The position numbers and the translations under genes were made by a program. Shown one piece after another: positions 1-6,593 of a stretch of DNA of 58,247 bases (the first letter of the stretch is position 1; each line of letters opens with the position of its first letter). The DNA is taken from positions 1 to 58,247 of the IMG/VR virus record IMGVR_UViG_3300027977_000040. One strand, given 5' to 3'. Under the pieces are notes generated by a model. It did no database searches and was not told the DNA's origin. It worked only from the letters and a program-made list of their open reading frames with translations. The DNA is from a virus.

Positions 1-1563
1 TTGGAGATGAATGAAGATGCTCCAACTGATGCCTTACCTTGTGGATTTGAAGGTTATATGTTTAGGGAGTATGCTGGCGTTAAATCTCCATTCCCAATTT
101 ATAAAACAAAATATGATTTCCCTGGTGAAGTTATATACAATCCACCATTTGGTTTAATATCGGGTGCAGATGATATATCTAGAAGTGGTGGGGATAATGT
201 AAAAAGAACATATTTAGGTATTTCAGATACTATTGGATATGATATTGATTTCTTTGGATATAAAGGAAAACAAAATCCAATAGATACTTGTGAAGGTGTT
301 GGTACTAATTGGGCGTTTAAAACTCAAGGTTTCCATATGGATAAAAACGCTTCGGCTATTACAATATCTAACTTCTTTACAACTAGTGGTACATCCGCGT
401 TCCAAGTTGGTTCTGGTGAATTTATCACAGACCCAGAAAATGCGACAAATCCATATTATAGGTTAAACGCACGTAAATTTACTTTATTGTGTCGAGGCGG
501 TTTTGATGGTTGGGATGTGTATAGAGAAAGAAGATCAAATGGTGATGAATTCAGATTAGGTGGATCTGGTTTCTTAAGAGGTGTTTGTACATCATTAAGA
601 TATCCAACTGCGACTGGTAATGGAACATTTAAACGTATTACAGTTGGTAATAATAGTGAAGATTACGCTAACACTGACTATTATGCTTACTTGTTAGCTC
701 AACAAACATTTTCAAATCCAGAAGCGGTTAATATTAATGTTTTCACAACACCAGGTATTGATTATGTATTTAATTCTAACTTAGTTGAGGCGGCAATAGA
801 AATGGTAGAGTTTGATAGGGCTGACTCAATATATATTTGTACAACACCCGACTATAATATGTTAGCACCAAATACTAGTGACCCAATCAATAGTATTTTC
901 CCTCAAGAAGCGGTTGATAGTTTGGAAGAAAGTAATATTGATTCTAATTATACGGCAACATATTATCCTTGGGTATTAACAAGAGACACGGTTAATAACA
1001 CTCAGGTTTATATTCCTCCAACTGCGGAGGTATGTAGAAACTTAGCATTAACTGACAATATCGCTTTTCCTTGGTTTGCTGCGGCAGGTTATACTCGTGG
1101 TATTGTTAATGCAGTTAAGGCTAGACGAAAACTAACACAAGAAGAAAGAGATACTTTATACAAAGGTAGAATTAATCCTATTGCGACTTTCTCTGATGTT
1201 GGAACTGTAATTTGGGGTAACAAGACTTTACAAATTAGAGAATCAGCATTGGACAGAATCAATGTTAGAAGATTGTTATTACAAGCACGTAAATTGATTT
1301 CTGCGGTATCTGTAAGGTTATTATTCGAACAAAACGATGCCAAGGTTAGACAAGACTTCTTGGATGCGGTTAATCCAATCCTAGACGCTATCAGAAGAGA
1401 TAGAGGTTTATACGATTTCCGTGTAACAGTTTCTTCAGATCCGGCTGATTTGGATAGAAACCAATTGACAGGTAAGATATACATCAAACCAACTAGAGCG
1501 TTAGAATTTATAGATATTACTTTTTACATCACCCCAACAGGTGCTTCATTTGAGAATATTTAA
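1..1563 (+). CDS. 18: Tail sheath protein (T4 gp18-like), 5' partial
   Basis: This is the contractile sheath subunit that polymerises around the tail tube and drives DNA injection. The visible 520 residues hold the conserved C-terminal half of the sheath family. A segment around residues 355-385 carries PWFAAAGYTRG, followed by RKLTQEERDTLY and NPIATFSDVGTVIWGNKTL. The last 100 residues (VRRLLLQARKLI, FEQND, RRDRGLYDFRV) form the domain that links neighbouring subunits. The TTG at base 1 is simply the window edge. Sheath proteins of this type are usually longer, so the N-terminus lies outside the window. A strong terminator follows 27 bases after the stop, so this gene ends its transcription unit. 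The identification is firm, and only the 5' end is unknown. Confidence 0.93.
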   Translation: MEMNEDAPTDALPCGFEGYMFREYAGVKSPFPIYKTKYDFPGEVIYNPPFGLISGADDISRSGGDNVKRTYLGISDTIGYDIDFFGYKGKQNPIDTCEGVGTNWAFKTQGFHMDKNASAITISNFFTTSGTSAFQVGSGEFITDPENATNPYYRLNARKFTLLCRGGFDGWDVYRERRSNGDEFRLGGSGFLRGVCTSLRYPTATGNGTFKRITVGNNSEDYANTDYYAYLLAQQTFSNPEAVNINVFTTPGIDYVFNSNLVEAAIEMVEFDRADSIYICTTPDYNMLAPNTSDPINSIFPQEAVDSLEESNIDSNYTATYYPWVLTRDTVNNTQVYIPPTAEVCRNLALTDNIAFPWFAAAGYTRGIVNAVKARRKLTQEERDTLYKGRINPIATFSDVGTVIWGNKTLQIRESALDRINVRRLLLQARKLISAVSVRLLFEQNDAKVRQDFLDAVNPILDAIRRDRGLYDFRVTVSSDPADLDRNQLTGKIYIKPTRALEFIDITFYITPTGASFENI

Positions 1564-1589
1564 TATTTTTTAACCTTATAATTAATTAT

Positions 1590-1618
1590 CCCTCCTTAAA
1601 TTTTAAGGAGGGTTTTTT
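1590..1618 (+). terminator. Rho-independent terminator after tail sheath gene
   Basis: An 11-bp perfect stem (CCCTCCTTAAA at 1590-1600 with its complement at 1602-1612) closes a 1-base loop; the tip will open somewhat. It is followed by six T residues. It sits just behind the sheath stop codon. Confidence 0.9.
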
Positions 1619-1639
1619 GTTTTTTAATAAAATTTATTA

Positions 1640-1647
1640 TATTTATG
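1640..1647 (+). promoter_or_regulatory. Putative late promoter octamer (TATTTATG)
   Basis: The sense-strand octamer TATTTATG lies between the sheath terminator and the homing-endonuclease relic. It is one base off the TATTTATA seen before many other units in the window. It is a weak member of the set. Confidence 0.35.
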
Positions 1648-1686
1648 TGTAGATAAGTGTTAGTCACATTTAAAAATATTTTACCT

Positions 1687-2150
1687 ATGAAAGTTGAATT
1701 AAAATGTACGAGTTGTTCAAATATGTTTATTACTGATTATAAACATAGAGATAAGAAATTCTGTGATAGAACTTGTTATTTTGAATATGCGAAAAAAAAT
1801 AAATTACTCGGTAAGGAAAAAGATGAAAGTGTAAGAGAGGAAAGATTTTGTGTTCAATGTGGTAATAATTTTACGGAAAGAAAAAAACACGAAAGAAACC
1901 TTTGTTCAAATGAATGTAGGGTACTTTGGAATCAAAATGAGGAGAACAAGAAAAATAGAATTAATAATTCAAAACAAGCCATGTATGAAAAATACGGGGT
2001 AATAGACATCATAGATTTGTGTTTAGAAAGGATGTGTTAGTTAAAGAAGGTTACAATAAAGACATGACTGAATGGGAAATAATGAAATTAAAAGGCTATG
2101 ATAGAATTTGGGATTGTGGTTCATTAAAGTTTGAATTATTGTGTGAATAA
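1687..2150 (+). pseudogene. Degenerate zinc-finger homing endonuclease (Vsr/EDxHD-like) remnant
   Basis: The open frame from ATG 1687 to TAG 2040 encodes about 117 residues. It has two cysteine zinc-binding modules: CTSC with FCDRTC, then CVQC with LCSNEC. The frame then reaches AMYEKYGV, the point where phage homing endonucleases of this type continue into their nuclease core. It stops soon after. A second frame (about 2025-2150) encodes EGYNKDMTEWEIMKLKGYDR followed by IWDCG. I recognise this as the usual C-terminal end of Vsr-like phage homing endonucleases. N- and C-terminal pieces are therefore present in different frames and the catalytic middle is missing. The ATG at 1687 is preferred over the upstream GTG at 1657. 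Family assignment is by recalled motif resemblance. The gene is free-standing, bracketed by two terminators. Confidence 0.7.
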
Positions 2151-2156
2151 CCGATA

Positions 2157-2191
2157 ATGGGGAGAGGTTTTAACCTCTCCCCATTTTTTTT
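2157..2191 (+). terminator. Rho-independent terminator
   Basis: A 13-bp perfect stem (2157-2169 with 2172-2184, core GGGGAGAGG/CCTCTCCCC) has a 2-base loop and is followed by a run of eight T residues. It ends the homing-endonuclease remnant unit. Confidence 0.92.
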
Positions 2192-2203
2192 ATTGTAAAA
2201 TGA

Positions 2204-2211
2204 TATTTATT
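2204..2211 (+). promoter_or_regulatory. Putative late promoter octamer (TATTTATT)
   Basis: The octamer TATTTATT lies 13 bases before the ATG of the HAD-like gene, directly behind a terminator. It is a member of the recurring TATTTATN set, which is found in the sense orientation before many units. Confidence 0.5.
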
Positions 2212-2224
2212 ATTAAAATTAATT

Positions 2225-3061
2225 ATGAGAATATTAGTAACTGAAAACCAATATAGGAGAATATTAAGTGAATTTTATGAAAAGGGTTATTCATTTGATT
2301 GGGATGATAATGTTTTAAATATGCCAACAAAAATACATTTGGAGAAAAAATCAAATGGTGGTTGGAAAGATTATGAAGTATCAACAGAAAAGTTTAGAGA
2401 GATACGACATGAACTTGATGGGGAAAAATTGAGATTAAAAAACAATAATCCAAATGACGCCTTTAAAGATTTTAAAACTGAAATTTTTATTCAACATACT
2501 AAAGATGCCATTAATGCTAATGAATTTGGACCTAGTTTCAAAAAGTTCAAAAAAGCTTTAATAAATGGATATGATTTTTCAATCATTACAGCTCGTGGTA
2601 TAAGTAAAGATTCTTTAAGAAAGGGTATAAAAGTTTTAATTGATATGACTTTCTCTGATGAAGAAAAAGAAACAATGAATAAAAATTTAAAAGAAAAGAA
2701 ATATAAAAGTATTGATGACTATATAAGTGACCAACAATTATCGGCAGTTTCTTCAGAAGAATTTAAAACTGAATACCAATCAAAAGGTGGTGCTGAAAAC
2801 CCTGAAGTAGCAAAGACAATGGCTTTTGAGAAATATGTTGAAAGTGTTGTTAAAAAGGTTGAGGATTTGGTTGACCACCCAGATAGAGAGGGAGTTAAAA
2901 TTGGATTCAGTGATGATGATTTAGGTAACATCAAAAAAATGGAAGAATTCATTAGGAAAGAATTATTGAAGAAATATCCTAAAGTTAAATTTGTAATATA
3001 TGATACTTCAAATCCTAAAGATGTTAAGAAAAAATATATTAATATAGAAATAGATAATTAA
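2225..3061 (+). CDS. HAD-superfamily phosphatase-like protein
   Basis: The 278-aa protein carries the signature motifs of haloacid-dehalogenase-fold phosphatases in order. FDWDDN (Asp25 and Asp27) would be the nucleophile and acid/base pair of motif I. IITARG near residue 120 gives the motif II Thr. GFSDDD near residue 228 is motif IV for Mg2+ binding. A charged, Lys/Glu-rich cap-like insert lies between motifs II and IV. The N-terminal MRILVTENQYRRILSE peptide precedes the fold and may be a separate small helix. The substrate cannot be told from sequence; nucleotide, DNA-end or protein phosphatase are all possible. It stands alone between the sheath and tube genes, with its own promoter-like octamer and no Shine-Dalgarno sequence. 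It is not a known sheath or tube assembly factor. Confidence 0.72.
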   Translation: MRILVTENQYRRILSEFYEKGYSFDWDDNVLNMPTKIHLEKKSNGGWKDYEVSTEKFREIRHELDGEKLRLKNNNPNDAFKDFKTEIFIQHTKDAINANEFGPSFKKFKKALINGYDFSIITARGISKDSLRKGIKVLIDMTFSDEEKETMNKNLKEKKYKSIDDYISDQQLSAVSSEEFKTEYQSKGGAENPEVAKTMAFEKYVESVVKKVEDLVDHPDREGVKIGFSDDDLGNIKKMEEFIRKELLKKYPKVKFVIYDTSNPKDVKKKYINIEIDN

Positions 3062-3168
3062 TTATTAATATAATTAAAATTATATATAATAACTAATATA
3101 TAATGTGATTAATTAATGGATAATTATTTTTCAAATAAAAGTAAATAGAAAAATTTTCAACTACATAA

Positions 3169-3176
3169 TATTTATA
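3169..3176 (+). promoter_or_regulatory. Putative late promoter octamer (TATTTATA) of tail tube gene
   Basis: A perfect TATTTATA followed by ATAAAA lies 34 bases before the tail-tube ATG, in a very AT-rich 149-base intergenic stretch (3062-3210) with no other feature. Confidence 0.6.
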
Positions 3177-3210
3177 ATAAAATAAATGAACAAAACTAAA
3201 ACAATACAAA

Positions 3211-3699
3211 ATGGCTGATTTATTAATGAAAATGCCGGTTCCTTATGAACCGAAAAGACAGAATAGGTTTATTTTCAGATTTCCATCTTCATTAGGAATT
3301 AATGAATGGTTTGTAGAAAGTGGTAGTAGACCGACATTCACCGTTGGGGGAACTGAAATCCAATTTTTAAACACTTCAACTTATGTTGCTGGTAGATTCA
3401 AATGGAGCCCAATTACAGTTAAATTAAGAGACCCAATAGGTCCTTCGGCGGCACAAGCGGTTATGGAGTGGGTTCGTCTTTGTGCTGAATCAGTTACAGG
3501 TCGTATGGGTTATGCTGCGGGTTATAAAAAGAATGTTGATTTGGAAATGTTAGACCCAACTGGAGTTGTTGTTGAAAAATGGATTTTAGAAGGCTGTTTC
3601 ATTACTTCAGCTAACTTCGGTCAATTAGGTTATTCTCAAGAAGGTATTGCGGGTATTGACATCCAATTACAAATGGATAGATGTATTTTAGTATACTAA
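3211..3699 (+). CDS. 19: Tail tube protein (T4 gp19-like)
   Basis: The major inner tail tube subunit forms stacked hexamers inside the sheath and conducts the genome. The 162-aa length matches the gp19 family. The pattern is typical: an N-terminal PYEPKRQNRFIFRF strand, GGTEIQFLNTSTYVAGRFKW, then RDPIGPSAAQAVMEWV and YKKNVDLEMLDPTG. The end is LEGCFITSANFGQLGYSQEG with a closing strand. It lies downstream of the sheath gene as in T4, although three unrelated elements now separate them. It is followed by a strong terminator, so it is probably a high-output monocistronic unit driven by the octamer at 3169. No Shine-Dalgarno sequence precedes the ATG (leader AACAATACAAA). Confidence 0.95.
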   Translation: MADLLMKMPVPYEPKRQNRFIFRFPSSLGINEWFVESGSRPTFTVGGTEIQFLNTSTYVAGRFKWSPITVKLRDPIGPSAAQAVMEWVRLCAESVTGRMGYAAGYKKNVDLEMLDPTGVVVEKWILEGCFITSANFGQLGYSQEGIAGIDIQLQMDRCILVY

Positions 3700-3722
3700 T
3701 ATACTATAATCACGTTATTTTC

Positions 3723-3761
3723 AATCCTAAATGTATCGTTTACATTTAGGATTTTTTTTTT
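3723..3761 (+). terminator. Rho-independent terminator after tail tube gene
   Basis: A 13-bp stem (3723-3735 with 3741-3753) with a 5-base loop is followed by a long T-rich run. It insulates the abundant tube transcript from the chaperone gene. Confidence 0.92.
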
Positions 3762-3783
3762 ATTTTTTTAAAAAAAAACAATT

Positions 3784-4536
3784 ATGAATGTTGAAGCTTA
3801 TGGACAAATGAATTTTAGTTTACCTCACGATTTAGTACCACTACCATCTCAGGGTAAATTTTATAAATCAAAAAAGAAATCAATAAAAGTTGGGTATCTT
3901 ACAGCTAGTGATGAAAATTCTTTAGTGTCAGGAAATCAAATAAATGGGGGTAATATAATCCTAACCCTATTAAGAAATAAAATATATGAACCTGATTTAA
4001 AACCTGATGAATTATTAGAGGGTGACATTGAAGCACTTTTGATATTTCTGAGAAACACTGCTTTTGGTCCAGAATACACAATATCTCTATCCGATCCAAA
4101 AACAGATAAAACATTTACAGTCAATCTATTGTTAGATGAATTAAATATCAAACAACCAAAAGAATTACCTGATGAAAATGGTTTATTTACGACAATTTTA
4201 CCCAAAACAGGTGTAACTGTAAAATTAAAACCTTTAACTTATGGTGAAATAAATGATTTAGATAAAATGGCAGAACAATACCCAGCTAATTTAATTATAC
4301 CTAAAATTACTTGGAGACTAAATAAAATAGTTCAAGAAATAAACGGAGATACCGATAGAGGAAACATTTCACTATTCATTGAAAGTCTACCAATTTCTGA
4401 TTCAAAATATATAAGAAATTTTATTAAGGATAATCAACCATCATTAGATTTAAGTAAAACAATTTTAGCCCCATCAGGAGAAAAAGTAACATTTGATGTT
4501 ACTTTTGGGGCGGAGTTTTTTCGTCCTTTCTTCTAA
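3784..4536 (+). CDS. Tail assembly chaperone, short (G-like) form
   Basis: This 250-aa protein lies between the tail tube and tape measure genes, the position of lambda gpG and of gp26-type hub assembly proteins in T4-like phages. It begins with LPHDLVPLPSQGKFY, and its central part (LLRNKIYEPDLKPDELLEGD, then AFGPEYT) resembles that baseplate/tail chaperone family. Its predicted job is to coat the tape measure protein during tail assembly. Near its 3' end the frame runs through TTTTTTC at 4516-4522 and stops at 4534-4536. A second frame stays open over the same window (4490-4675) and encodes a plausible extension. The family call rests on context and partial motif resemblance. No promoter octamer precedes it; transcription may come from read-through. 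Confidence 0.72.
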   Translation: MNVEAYGQMNFSLPHDLVPLPSQGKFYKSKKKSIKVGYLTASDENSLVSGNQINGGNIILTLLRNKIYEPDLKPDELLEGDIEALLIFLRNTAFGPEYTISLSDPKTDKTFTVNLLLDELNIKQPKELPDENGLFTTILPKTGVTVKLKPLTYGEINDLDKMAEQYPANLIIPKITWRLNKIVQEINGDTDRGNISLFIESLPISDSKYIRNFIKDNQPSLDLSKTILAPSGEKVTFDVTFGAEFFRPFF

Positions 4537-4678
4537 TTACGGAACGCTATTATTGGATGAATATTATGTTATGGCAAAACACTTAGGATTATCTTGGAGT
4601 GATTTTTGGATTATGCCTACATATATGAGAAAATATTTGATTGATAAAATAATTGAGTACAATACACCGAAAGACTAA
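3784..4678 (+). CDS. Tail assembly chaperone, long (GT-like) form by predicted +1 frameshift
   Basis: A ribosome at TTT TTT C (4516-4522) can slip forward one base, with tRNA-Phe moving from TTT to TTC. It then enters the frame that ends at 4678. The product would be about 297 aa: 246 from the G-like frame plus about 51 from the extension. The extension contains VLSSNYGTLLLDEYY and LGLSWSDFWIMPTYMRKYL. This tryptophan-rich ending with a 'MPTY-x-R' motif resembles small baseplate hub assembly proteins of T4-like phages. The extension frame has only a TTG as possible start and no ribosome-binding site. A -2 slip on the six T residues, or a slip at the TTC TAA stop, would reach the same frame. 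The architecture tube, G, GT, tape measure copies that of lambda-type tails. Confidence 0.6.
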
Positions 4679-4697
4679 TTAATAAATTAGTCTTTTT
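4671..4697 (+). terminator. Rho-independent terminator after chaperone extension
   Basis: A 10-bp stem (AAGACTAATT at 4671-4680 with 4685-4694) has loop AATA and ends in TTTTT. It overlaps the stop codon of the frameshift extension, which supports that extension being a real gene end. Confidence 0.78.
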
Positions 4698-4700
4698 GTG

Positions 4701-4708
4701 TATTTATG
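4701..4708 (+). promoter_or_regulatory. Putative late promoter octamer (TATTTATG) of tape measure gene
   Basis: TATTTATG sits 14 bases before ATG 4723 and immediately after a terminator. Its position supports the ATG at 4723 rather than an upstream in-frame start. Confidence 0.5.
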
Positions 4709-4722
4709 TTAAATGTTATAGT

Positions 4723-6564
4723 ATGGGTGATGATGAAAAAAAGTTTACGGATGTCTTTAAATCTTTGGGTAAATATGCTGAAGTCGTAGGTTCTGCATTC
4801 CTATCGAATTTTAGAACAACAGATATCTCTAAACAAATTCAAGAATATGAAAATAAAGCAATTGCGGCAACAAAGGCATTTGGATTAGGTCGTGACAACA
4901 TTGTTGAACTTAAAAAATCTATGGCCGATGCTGTAGTTAGTGTAACTCAATTAGGTGGAGGACTTGATGATGTTGCTACATTAGCATTAGACGTTGGTAA
5001 GGCACTAAATAGAAATATTACATTAACATCAGATTCTTACGCTAAACTTTACGCAACAGCACAAGTAACTGGAGTTCAAAATGCTACATTGATTAATGGA
5101 TTTAAAGATGCTGGGTTTTCAGTATATCAAGTTAGTCAAAATATGCAAAAGGTTGTTGATACCGCTAGAGAATCGGGTATAAATGTCAAAACCGTATCCA
5201 GTGAGGTTATGAGTAATATGGGTTTAATGGATAAGTATAATTTTGCCGGAGGTGTTGAGGGTTTAGCTAAAATGGCAACTCAAGCAACAAATTTAAGAAT
5301 TACTGTTAAAGATATTCAAAATACAATGTCTAAGACATTTGAACCTGAAAGTGCTATTGAGATGGCCGCGGCATTACAAAGACTTGGTATGGCTCAGAGT
5401 GATTTGTTAGACCCACTAAGATTAATGGATTTAGCTCAAAATGACCCAGCGGAATTACAAAACCAAATGGCTGAAATGAGTAAGACCTTTGTTGAGTTTA
5501 ATGAAAAAACAAAGTCATTCCAAATAGCACCAGGGGCTAAACGACAATTACAAGAAGTAGCACAAGCTCTTGGTATGCAACCAGAAGCTTTTGCAAAAAT
5601 GGCAAAATCTGCGGCAGAAATGGATGATAAATTAAAGAAAATATCATTCCCTGACACATTCACCGAAGAACAAAGAAAATTTGTTGCCAATATGGCTGAA
5701 ATGGGTGAAGGTGGTGAATATATGTTACGATTGGACGGAAAAGATATGGGTATTGATAAGGCAATGAAATTGTTCCAAGAACAACCTGAGACATATAAAA
5801 AATTCTTGGAAGACTCAAAACCCAAATCAATGGAAGATATTGCGAAAGGACAATTAACCGTTTCGGAGTCAGTATTAGCAAATGTTAAATCCATAGCTAA
5901 TAGAGTAGGGGCAGCTGTTGCTAGTTCAGACACTCAAGAAATGGCTAATAAAGCCAATATAGAACTATCTCAAGTAATCCCAAAATTAGTTAGTGGTGAA
6001 AGATTGCAAATCCCAACAATTAGAGAAACTGGGGACAAAATAGGTCAAGATTTATTAGAAGGAATAAAAAAAGGTGATTTAGTTGGTTCATTAACTAAAG
6101 CTGAGTCAGAAGGTAAAAAATGGTCTGACGCTGCGTTGGGTGATGTAATATCAGGGGCGAATACTGCTTTAAGTGATTTAGGTAAATCAACTAATCCATT
6201 AATTGGTGTTATGACTACCTTAGCAACAAAAACTGGTGAATTTGTTGCAAAACAAGAAGGTTTGGAAAAAGAGTTTACAACATTAACTGAAACAGTAAAA
6301 GCTACAAATAATAATCTAAAAACCTCTACTGAAACAACTGCGGCGAAAAAAGAAATAGAAAAAGTAGTAGAAATACCAAAAACTGGAGCTAATTCAAGTG
6401 GGGAAATAAATTTTAGTAAACCATTGAAAATGGAATTAAGTGTAACTGGACTTCAATCACCCGCAGAAGAACAAATGTTATTAAATTGGATAAAAGGAGG
6501 AAAATTAGACCAAGCATTAGTTGAAGCTATTAAAAGAGGTGAAATAGAACTCGTAAAAAAATAA
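4723..6564 (+). CDS. Tail tape measure protein
   Basis: The predicted tape measure sets tail length inside the tube (role of T4 gp29). The 613-aa protein is strongly helical, with Ala/Lys/Glu/Gln-rich segments and many Met, Ala and Gly residues. It has no clear transmembrane segment. An N-terminal region (about 1-210) is rich in regular helices such as EYENKAIAATKAFGL. The middle repeats MA-xx-A-xx-LG-type helices. A Thr-rich C-terminal linker is followed by a short folded end (about 570-613). The start was placed at ATG 4723 because the octamer TATTTATG lies inside the longer frame. It is flanked upstream by the G/GT-type chaperone, the usual neighbour of tape measures. Identification rests on composition, size and position rather than a diagnostic motif. 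Confidence 0.72.
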   Translation: MGDDEKKFTDVFKSLGKYAEVVGSAFLSNFRTTDISKQIQEYENKAIAATKAFGLGRDNIVELKKSMADAVVSVTQLGGGLDDVATLALDVGKALNRNITLTSDSYAKLYATAQVTGVQNATLINGFKDAGFSVYQVSQNMQKVVDTARESGINVKTVSSEVMSNMGLMDKYNFAGGVEGLAKMATQATNLRITVKDIQNTMSKTFEPESAIEMAAALQRLGMAQSDLLDPLRLMDLAQNDPAELQNQMAEMSKTFVEFNEKTKSFQIAPGAKRQLQEVAQALGMQPEAFAKMAKSAAEMDDKLKKISFPDTFTEEQRKFVANMAEMGEGGEYMLRLDGKDMGIDKAMKLFQEQPETYKKFLEDSKPKSMEDIAKGQLTVSESVLANVKSIANRVGAAVASSDTQEMANKANIELSQVIPKLVSGERLQIPTIRETGDKIGQDLLEGIKKGDLVGSLTKAESEGKKWSDAALGDVISGANTALSDLGKSTNPLIGVMTTLATKTGEFVAKQEGLEKEFTTLTETVKATNNNLKTSTETTAAKKEIEKVVEIPKTGANSSGEINFSKPLKMELSVTGLQSPAEEQMLLNWIKGGKLDQALVEAIKRGEIELVKK

Positions 6565-6572
6565 AAAATATC

Positions 6573-6580
6573 TATTTATT
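6573..6580 (+). promoter_or_regulatory. Putative late promoter octamer (TATTTATT)
   Basis: TATTTATT followed by ATAAAA lies 13 bases before ATG 6594, the same geometry as at 2204. It probably drives the 6594-18917 baseplate operon. Confidence 0.55.
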
Positions 6581-6593
6581 ATAAAATCAAATA

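Noticed and set aside
1089-1487. Minus-strand 132-aa open frame in the sheath gene
   Set aside because: It is the antisense of the conserved sheath C-terminus.
4493-4678. Independent 61-aa gene starting at TTG 4493
   Set aside because: The start is a TTG without a leader inside the upstream gene. A slippery TTTTTTC in the overlap and the tube-chaperone-tape order favour a frameshift extension.
4696-4722. Longer tape measure start at 4696
   Set aside because: This alternative start lies in the terminator tail and spans the octamer; ATG 4723 fits the signals.
5436-5933. Minus-strand 165-aa open frame inside the tape measure gene
   Set aside because: It is the antisense of a well-supported gene, with no start signals; long antisense frames are common here because of codon bias.
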